In this document: in pieces, positions 59,501-64,000 of the stretch
How positions within the stretch are numbered: position 1 is the first letter of the stretch
Layout of the letters: every line of letters begins with the position of its first letter
Origin: JAZKID01 sp965247525
GTDB lineage: Bacteria > Pseudomonadota > Alphaproteobacteria > Rhizobiales > UBA4765
Assembly (NCBI GenBank): GCA_965247525.1
Contig: OZ252015.1
Location: 1,798,001 to 1,862,000, forward strand
Direction: 5' to 3'
DNA length: 64,000 nucleotides
Made by a program: the position numbers and the translations under genes
The notes under the pieces: generated by a model
The model's input: only the letters and a program-made list of their open reading frames with translations
Databases searched by the model: none
Told to the model about the DNA's origin: nothing

Positions 59501-60415
59501 GTGCTGATCATGGACCTGCCGACGCTCACAGGCGAAGCGCCGCACCAGCCCTATATAGCCGCAACAGCAAGCCCGTGGCCGGGACGTTTGAACGTCATGA
59601 AGCTTAGCTCGGGCACTTATGTGAACGTGGCTGAGATTACCCGCCGTGCAATGATCGGGATGACGACGACTGCGCTGAATACGGGATGTGTCTGGCGCCA
59701 AATAAAAGCGCAGAGCTTTGACTGCGTCATCAGCTCAGGCACGCTGCAAAGTGTTTCTGACGAGGCTTTGCTTGAAGGCGGAAATCTTGCCGCTGTTCAA
59801 CACAGCGATGGCCAGTGGGAGCTGATACAGTTCAAAAACGCAGAGATTATCGGCACGAAGGCCTATCGCCTGTCTGGTCTGCTTCGCGGCCAGTTCGGCA
59901 CTGAAACGCTTGCCGCTTACTCCATCCCATCAGGCGCAAATTTTGTTCTTGTTGACAGTGCATTGGTCAAACTGCCTGTCGCGCTTAGTGATATTGGCCG
60001 TGAGGCCAGTTTTCAGATTGCACCGCAGGGCGCAACCTCAGGTGATGTTGCGACAGCTCTGACCATTACACCGCAAGCCGTTGGCCTGCTGCCTTTTGCA
60101 CCAGTGCAGCCAAGGCTGTCACGCAGCAGTAGCGGCGTGACCTTAAAATTTACGCGCCGCACACGTCTGGACGGCGATAGCTGGGAGCTTGTTGATGTTC
60201 CGCTCAATGAAGCCAGCGAACGTTACGACGTGTCTGTTTTGAATGGCGGGACAATTGTTCGGACATTCAGCACGTCCACGCCATCAATCTTTTATTCTGC
60301 CGCAGAAGAAATTGCAGATTTTGGCAGTGCCCAATTTTCTTTGCATTTTCAGATCTGGCAGCTCAGCGATGTCAAAGGGCACGGGCGTGTTCTTGACGTT
60401 ACACTTTCAACATAA
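56501..60415 (+). CDS. GTA host specificity / megatron protein (gp15)
   Basis: A 1304-residue tail-tip protein starting at ATG 56501 (MTALLLSSAGAAVGGFLGG), in the ATGA overlap with gp14; the frame is open from 56453. Layout: Gly/Ala-rich hydrophobic N-terminus; the tail-3-like region (SASEGEPIAKVYGRARIAGQ-type block, YFANFAIGLCEGPIAHIGRIW); a GTA TIM-barrel domain at about 290-700 (KITYAADWTEYGAF, DAVGIDFYPPLTDWRDEE, KPVYFLETGIPAVDLGSNQP); and the C-terminal putative carbohydrate-binding region (GSGTYVNVAEITRRAMIG-like, RLSGLLRGQFGTETLA). It binds recipient cells. Confidence 0.93.
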   Translation: MTALLLSSAGAAVGGFLGGPIGALLGRAAGALAGNAVDQRLFGNGAKRSVEGPRLSDLSVQGASEGEPIAKVYGRARIAGQMIWATRFEEDTTIETSGGKATSLAGNVGGSSTSTSYTYFANFAIGLCEGPIAHIGRIWADGKILNREALTFRIYKGNETQDPDPLIQAKQGTLDVPAYRGLAYIVFERLPIGAFGNRIPQLTFEIIRPIGQLEEQLRGVCLIPGATEFGYHTVPVTRRGALGDSVSENAHSGLARTDLLASLDELQALAPNLASVSVIVPWYGTDLRMGQCLVKPGVDNAVKTTTGATWSVSGLSRASAHVVSQVDGRAAFGGTPADASVIAAITELKSRGLAVTLTPFLLMDIPAGNTLPDPYTGAGSQPVFPWRGRITCAPAPGQAGTPDATSAINAQVNAFFGTVTPAHFIVTGSTVTYTGPAQFSYRRQVLHLAAMAKAAGGVAVFVIGSELKGMTRLRSAAQTYPVVAALVALAQDVRTLLGSSTKITYAADWTEYGAFTPPGSTDVLFPLDALWASSAIDAVGIDFYPPLTDWRDEETHLDGVIAADPLDAAYLQSRLNAGEAYDFYYASDEARAAQTRLPISDTAYGKPWTYRPKDIQNWWRNAHIERLSGTETGTPTAWTAQSKPVYFLETGIPAVDLGSNQPNVFPDAKSSEGALPYGAQGKRSDAVQRRALEAIHAFFDPTNINAATQNPLSTVYAGRMLDTSRTHVWAWDARPWPTFPSANDVWGDGDNWRTGHWLNGRLGSAPIDRLAALISSQFSGPLFDCAQLTSVATGYVIDRAMSGRAALEPLSAAFAVDIVESGNVLRCRPYALLKPDFTLARDECADDKQTEALSVTRAQETELPRAVQITVSDADMDFRRTTVNARLPVAKSDRELRQDFALVMPPEDAQASAEDVLHQAWIGRETIKFKLPLSALKYEPGDLIKIEDDARQLLCRITRIEQDSARRIEARAVESGLHARGALPPRQFVSARPQTYAAPHVLIMDLPTLTGEAPHQPYIAATASPWPGRLNVMKLSSGTYVNVAEITRRAMIGMTTTALNTGCVWRQIKAQSFDCVISSGTLQSVSDEALLEGGNLAAVQHSDGQWELIQFKNAEIIGTKAYRLSGLLRGQFGTETLAAYSIPSGANFVLVDSALVKLPVALSDIGREASFQIAPQGATSGDVATALTITPQAVGLLPFAPVQPRLSRSSSGVTLKFTRRTRLDGDSWELVDVPLNEASERYDVSVLNGGTIVRTFSTSTPSIFYSAAEEIADFGSAQFSLHFQIWQLSDVKGHGRVLDVTLST

Positions 60416-60426
60416 AGGAAAATCTT

Positions 60427-60630
60427 ATGGAAACGAAAACGTGGTATCAATCTTCGACCATCTGGGCCTCGCTTGGCACGGTTGTCATCTCTCTGGCCTC
60501 CGTCTTTGGTCACCAGATCAATCCGGCACTCGTGCCTGAAATAGCCCAAAATCTTGCGCTGCTTGCCAATGCGTTCAGCGGCCTTTGGGCGATCCGCGGG
60601 CGCTTGTCCGCAACATCTGTTATCGAATAG
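60427..60630 (+). CDS. holin-like small membrane protein
   Basis: A 67-residue protein with two hydrophobic helices (IWASLGTVVISLASVFG and ALLANAFSGLWAIRG) and short charged ends (METKTWYQSST, RLSATSVIE). Size and topology are those of phage holins. AAAGGAAA lies upstream. It follows gp15 by 11 bases, in a position outside the standard RcGTA structural set. Confidence 0.7.
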   Translation: METKTWYQSSTIWASLGTVVISLASVFGHQINPALVPEIAQNLALLANAFSGLWAIRGRLSATSVIE

Positions 60631-60633
60631 GCC

Positions 60634-60858
60634 ATGGCGTTCATAAATCTGTTCATTCTTGCGTTGCGCGTGCTGATCAATAATTTTTTCAGCACGGTGC
60701 CATCGCGTGCCTTAGAAGGTAAAATCATTGCCGATCTTTACAGGAAAGCTTTTCTTGCAGTTCTTACATCGCAAAAAGCGCGCAATGCTCGGTCTCGTGC
60801 TGATGCTGACCCTGCCGAACTGCGCAGGGATGATGGATTTAAACGATCCGCTGACTGA
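60634..60858 (+). CDS. possible inner-membrane spanin-like ORF
   Basis: ATG 60634 follows the holin stop by three bases. The 74-residue product has an N-terminal helix (FINLFILALRVLINNFF) and a charged C-terminal half (DLYRKAFLAVLTSQKARNAR). Its 3' half overlaps the next ORF in another frame, as Rz and Rz1 spanins do. There is no clear ribosome site, so this is tentative. Confidence 0.3.
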   Translation: MAFINLFILALRVLINNFFSTVPSRALEGKIIADLYRKAFLAVLTSQKARNARSRADADPAELRRDDGFKRSAD

Positions 60859-60997
60859 TCTTCCTAGCCAAATGACATGCGGTATCTTTCAGCCGGTGAC
60901 ATGGAGCGAACGCGACACGGACACGACAATTTTGCAGATAAAACAGCACAATGCCGCATGGCGCGCTGTTTGCGATCTTCAAATCACAAAAAATTAA
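60728..60997 (+). CDS. lysis-associated lipoprotein candidate (o-spanin-like)
   Basis: The frame starts at TTG 60728 (AAGGT 7 bases before) or ATG 60785. A hydrophobic stretch ends in a lipobox-like LPNC (MLGLVLMLTLPNCAG). The mature part CGIFQPVTWSERDTDTTILQIKQHNAAWRAVC matches a short protein family common in phage lysis modules next to holins. It overlaps the putative inner-membrane spanin frame. Confidence 0.6.
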   Translation: MPIFTGKLFLQFLHRKKRAMLGLVLMLTLPNCAGMMDLNDPLTDLPSQMTCGIFQPVTWSERDTDTTILQIKQHNAAWRAVCDLQITKN

Positions 60998-61060
60998 CGA
61001 GAAACAACAAGACGGCGTTAATCTAGTTGGCTTAATGATAAACAAACCGGAGATTGAACG

Positions 61061-62452
61061 ATGGCTGGCGCAGCTTCGTTAGCTGAAAAAATCCAGCCTT
61101 TACTGGCCCAATTGCCGCAGAGCGCTTTGCTATCGCTTCGCCGTGCCACAGATGCCGCAAAACAGAGCGGCTCGTCAGACCCTCTTTTCGAAATTCTTAA
61201 TGATGTCTTAAAAAACCTCGGCTTTGCAAATTCTGCCCGCCGGCAGCCAAATCCCTCACGCTACTTCTTCGATCCTGCTGAGGCCTTTCTGGTGACAGAC
61301 AAGCCGCATGAAAAAATGGCAGGTCAAATCTGGCGTGGGTCATTAGAGCCGATCTGGAAATGGATTGAGGACAGCGTTGCAAAAACAGAGGCACGCGCAT
61401 TTCGAACACTTCTGGCGGAGCAGTTTAAAAACCCGCTATTCGATGATGAGGCGGCGTCAGAAAATTTCACGCAAATTGTCATTCCTCTTATCGAAGACAG
61501 GCTAGAGCAAGCGCTGCAAACACCGGAAACACGCCGAAAGTTTTGTAACCATATCGGCGGTGAATACAATCTCAGCGAGCTGCAAGATCTTGTCTGTATT
61601 ATCAGCCATAGGACAGTGCTGAAAAATATTGAAACCACATTGCCGCCGCAGCTTGACCTCAGCGTACGTGAGCATGTTGCGCAGGCGCGCCTTTATTTTG
61701 AAGATCTTTCGGCAATAGATGTAAGACTGCCCTTTTATGGCGCTGTCATTTTTCAGTCGCGCCTTGCCGACAAGATGCAGTTGCCGCAATGGACGGTTGC
61801 CTGTGTCGGTGATGCCGATATTCGTGCAATCGAAGCGTCACCATTTGCGGCGCTTGTCGATATCGCAATCAGCCAAACTGTCCAAAAAGCTGATTTGTGT
61901 ATTCAGGACTTGAAAAAGCCCAGCGAAAACAACTTTACCTCTCAGCATGCCAAAAATTATGCATTGCGTTGCAGGCATTTGCGCGCGTCAATCGGCCTTG
62001 ATGAAAAAAGCTCTGACTGGCTTGATCGCATTTCAAATGCAAGACTGCGTTTATCAGACGCTTTGGGTGGCGAGTTGTCACAAATCTTTCAGCTGATCCG
62101 GCGCAATATCAAGCCGCTGCGCGGGTTCGGGACACAAACCCCTTATCCCCCTGACGAGTTTGACCTGTCACGCCTTTGTTTTTTGATCGAAGTGATGATG
62201 ATGGTCAAAAACTACAGCGAAGAATTTGTTCTCAACGAAACGCTGACACGCGTTTATAAAGAGTGCGGCAGCTATCTCGAAACAGCTATTGAGGTTCTAC
62301 AAGAAGAGTCGCGCCAGGTGACCGATACAAGCCGGCGAAAAATTGTATTGGCCTATTCAGAAGCCGCATTGCGGGTCAGCCAAGTCTGGTTTGGCGAAAA
62401 GCATACCGAGCTTCTGAAAAAAGGTTTCGACCTGCACGAGATACCAAACTAA
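61061..62452 (+). CDS. conserved protein of unknown function, 463 residues
   Basis: A soluble, mostly helical protein (MAGAASLAEKIQPLLAQLPQ). Charged and aromatic segments alternate (RDLVTDKPHEKMAG-like, FRTLLAEQFKNPLFDDEAAS, YNLSELQDLVCIISHRTVLK, VREHVAQARLYFEDLSAIDV). No signal, membrane segment or catalytic motif is visible and I do not recognise a family. GGAG lies upstream of the ATG. It stands between the GTA lysis genes and the ccm operon; neither context fixes its role. Confidence 0.7.
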   Translation: MAGAASLAEKIQPLLAQLPQSALLSLRRATDAAKQSGSSDPLFEILNDVLKNLGFANSARRQPNPSRYFFDPAEAFLVTDKPHEKMAGQIWRGSLEPIWKWIEDSVAKTEARAFRTLLAEQFKNPLFDDEAASENFTQIVIPLIEDRLEQALQTPETRRKFCNHIGGEYNLSELQDLVCIISHRTVLKNIETTLPPQLDLSVREHVAQARLYFEDLSAIDVRLPFYGAVIFQSRLADKMQLPQWTVACVGDADIRAIEASPFAALVDIAISQTVQKADLCIQDLKKPSENNFTSQHAKNYALRCRHLRASIGLDEKSSDWLDRISNARLRLSDALGGELSQIFQLIRRNIKPLRGFGTQTPYPPDEFDLSRLCFLIEVMMMVKNYSEEFVLNETLTRVYKECGSYLETAIEVLQEESRQVTDTSRRKIVLAYSEAALRVSQVWFGEKHTELLKKGFDLHEIPN

Positions 62453-62515
62453 AAAAACAGGCTTTGCCTTTTTCGCAAGGCTCGCTTTTCAATATAATTT
62501 ATTCTACAAGACTTT

Positions 62516-63196
62516 ATGTTTTTCTTTCTCTGCCTGCTTCTGGTTTTTGGTGTTGTTTTTTGCACCCTTGCGCCTCTCTCAAGGCCAATCACATTGACCG
62601 AAACGTCCGCGAAAAAATTGCGCGTTCAACGTCAATGGGTGTCGCTTGCGCTGCTTTTCATTATTCCTGGTTTGTCTTTTTCTGTTTATCGGTTTTTGGG
62701 CAATCCAAACCTCGAAGATCAGCCCTACAGCGTGCGCGCAGCGCTCAATTCCTCCAATATTTCAAGATTTATCGGCTCCGTTGAAAAACATCTGGCAGAA
62801 CATGGGGATGATGCAAGAGGCTGGCTCGTGCTTGCTGAAATGCAGCAAAGCGAAAATCAAAGTCTGAAAGCCATCGAGGCCTATCGCAACGCAGAAAAAT
62901 TACAGCCGAGCGAAACGGCGCAGCTTGGACTTGCAATAAATTTGCTCTCGAACGCTTCACCGCAAAATTTAAACGAGGCCGCGCTTCTTCTTCAAAAGAT
63001 CAAGCAAAACGCGGGCAATCAGACACAAATAAAAATACAGGCTGCACGATTGAAAATGCTGCAAGGGGCGCAGGTACAAGGCGCCAGAGATTTACGCCAG
63101 CTTTATGACGCACTGCCGGACAATAACCCTCAGCGATACCAAATTCTTGAGCTTCTGCAAAAGCAGAATGCAACTGAAACGAATGGTCAGACATGA
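62516..63196 (+). CDS. ccmI: cytochrome c maturation protein CcmI
   Basis: A 226-residue protein with two membrane helices (FFFLCLLLVFGVVFCTLAPL and WVSLALLFIIPGLSFSVYRF) flanking a cytoplasmic loop, then the short conserved GNPNLEDQPYSVR and a periplasmic TPR region (RGWLVLAEMQQSENQSLKAIEAYRNAEKLQPSE...). CcmI chaperones apocytochrome c to the heme ligation complex. Overlaps ccmE by four bases (ATGA). Confidence 0.88.
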   Translation: MFFFLCLLLVFGVVFCTLAPLSRPITLTETSAKKLRVQRQWVSLALLFIIPGLSFSVYRFLGNPNLEDQPYSVRAALNSSNISRFIGSVEKHLAEHGDDARGWLVLAEMQQSENQSLKAIEAYRNAEKLQPSETAQLGLAINLLSNASPQNLNEAALLLQKIKQNAGNQTQIKIQAARLKMLQGAQVQGARDLRQLYDALPDNNPQRYQILELLQKQNATETNGQT

Positions 63197-63642
63197 CCCA
63201 GAAGCAGAAGCGGTTTTCAATTGTTTTTGGACTTTTGGGTTTTGCGGCCCTTGCCGTTGCACTGATACTGTCGGCGCTGCGCAGCAACATCGTGTTTTTT
63301 TACAGCCCGACGGAGCTGACGCAAAACCACCTTGCGCCCGAGCAGACCTTTCGGCTTGGTGGCCTTGTTGAGAAGGGCTCATTCAAGCGCGACACCTCAG
63401 CATCTTATTTCACTGTCACTGACAATAAAACAAGCGTGCCGGTGGTTTTTTCAGGCCAGCTTCCCGACCTGTTTCGCGAAGGGCAGGGCATCGTTGCTGA
63501 AGGGCAAATGAAAAACGCTGTCTTTGTGGCGCAATCGGTTCTGGCCAAACACGACGAGACCTATATGCCGCGCGAGGTTGCCGACGCGCTGAAAAAGCAA
63601 GGCCTCTGGCATGACGTACCGAGCGAGGCGCTGAGCAAATGA
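63193..63642 (+). CDS. ccmE: heme chaperone CcmE
   Basis: A 149-residue protein that holds heme covalently in the periplasm before transfer to apocytochrome c. N-terminal anchor FSIVFGLLGFAALAVALILSAL, the beta-barrel body (FFYSPTELTQNHLAPEQTFRLGGLVEKGSF, VPVVFSGQLPDLFREGQGIVAEGQ), and the heme site VLAKHDETYMPREV with His and Tyr in HxxxY spacing. Overlaps ccmF (ATGA). Confidence 0.96.
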   Translation: MTQKQKRFSIVFGLLGFAALAVALILSALRSNIVFFYSPTELTQNHLAPEQTFRLGGLVEKGSFKRDTSASYFTVTDNKTSVPVVFSGQLPDLFREGQGIVAEGQMKNAVFVAQSVLAKHDETYMPREVADALKKQGLWHDVPSEALSK

Positions 63643-64000
63643 TTACTGAGCTTGGTCATCTGGCGCTGATTGTTGCGATGGTGCTCGCCATCTTTCAAGC
63701 AGGCTTTGGGTGTGTTGCCAGCCGCTTTCCAAATCATCCTGCAGCAGCGGTGATGCCAGCGCTAGCACCGCTTGGGTTTGTTCTTGTTGCGTCATCGTTT
63801 GTCGCGCTTATTCACGCTTATATTGTGTCTGACTTTTCGCTTGCGAATGTCACGGCCAATTCACATAGCCTCAAACCGCTTCTTTACCGTGTCACGGGCG
63901 CGTGGGGCAATCATGAAGGCTCCATGCTGTTATGGGTGCTGGTGCTGGCTATCTTCAGCATGGTCTTTTCGCTCACATCAGGCAAAATTGATGCAGGTTT
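63639..64000 (+). CDS. ccmF: heme lyase subunit CcmF (cut by window end)
   Basis: The first 120 residues are present. Membrane helices start at LGHLALIVAMVLAIFQAGFG; the signature WGNHEGSMLLWVLVLAIFSM of the CcmF/CcsA family (W-G-x-H-E-G-S-x-L-L-W) is seen. CcmF is the multi-span membrane part of the heme ligation complex. It continues past the window. Confidence 0.95.
   Translation, partial: MITELGHLALIVAMVLAIFQAGFGCVASRFPNHPAAAVMPALAPLGFVLVASSFVALIHAYIVSDFSLANVTANSHSLKPLLYRVTGAWGNHEGSMLLWVLVLAIFSMVFSLTSGKIDAG

Noticed and set aside
45986..60997. Active prophage
   Set aside because: No integrase, repressor, replication genes or attachment sites; gene order and the GTA-specific families fit a gene transfer agent.

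Overview
The window is chromosomal DNA from an alphaproteobacterium. The evidence is a complete gene transfer agent (GTA) structural cluster of the Rhodobacter type, a MucR/Ros regulator, a DnaA-domain-IV-like protein followed by a DUF6456 protein, DUF1491, DUF2336 and DUF5330 genes, Flp pilins, and a ccmI-ccmE-ccmF run. The order or family cannot be fixed from the sequence alone. Most of the window is moderately GC-rich, but bases 1-4660 and about 44900-45750 are clearly AT-rich and look like accessory DNA.

Layout. (1) 1-9643: an accessory block with a GNAT acetyltransferase, proteins without signal peptides that carry degenerate EF-hand loops, a recently homogenised tandem gene pair, two small proteins resembling type III secretion rod and needle subunits, a Sec-exported secretin N0/N1 fragment (RhcC1-like), and a 1133-residue EF-hand protein with a Gly-Asp-Pro-His self-cleavage motif as in the rhizobial effector NopE1. 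A further EF-hand protein of the same style lies at 22234-24432. I read these as satellite genes of a type III secretion-like system whose core is outside the window. (2) 9764-13036: glutaryl-CoA dehydrogenase, a DUF1499 membrane protein, an 87-bp tandem repeat array and a metallo-beta-lactamase-fold hydrolase. (3) 13082-15828: a quorum-sensing module, with a LuxI-type synthase overlapping a cytochrome P450, divergent from a LuxR gene whose DNA-binding half is out of frame. (4) 15906-22083: two Flp pilins, tRNA-Gln, asparaginase II, both methylmalonyl-CoA mutase subunits and a small conserved protein. (5) 24691-44907: housekeeping genes, including a HerA-like ATPase, CorA, an M20 peptidase, Fe-superoxide dismutase, oligopeptidase B, MsrB, MucR, SufE, a DivJ/PleC-like kinase, RlpA and PBP1a. 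(6) 45108-60997: the GTA cluster (gp1-gp15 equivalents, mostly with ATGA-type overlaps) with a REPIN-like element and an antisense secreted-protein gene inserted, followed by a holin/spanin-like lysis cassette. (7) 61061-64000: a conserved unknown, then cytochrome c maturation genes, with ccmF cut by the window end.

The most unusual parts are the putative type III-like satellite locus with its GD-PH protein, the luxI-P450 pair beside a broken luxR, and the non-GTA insertions inside the GTA cluster.
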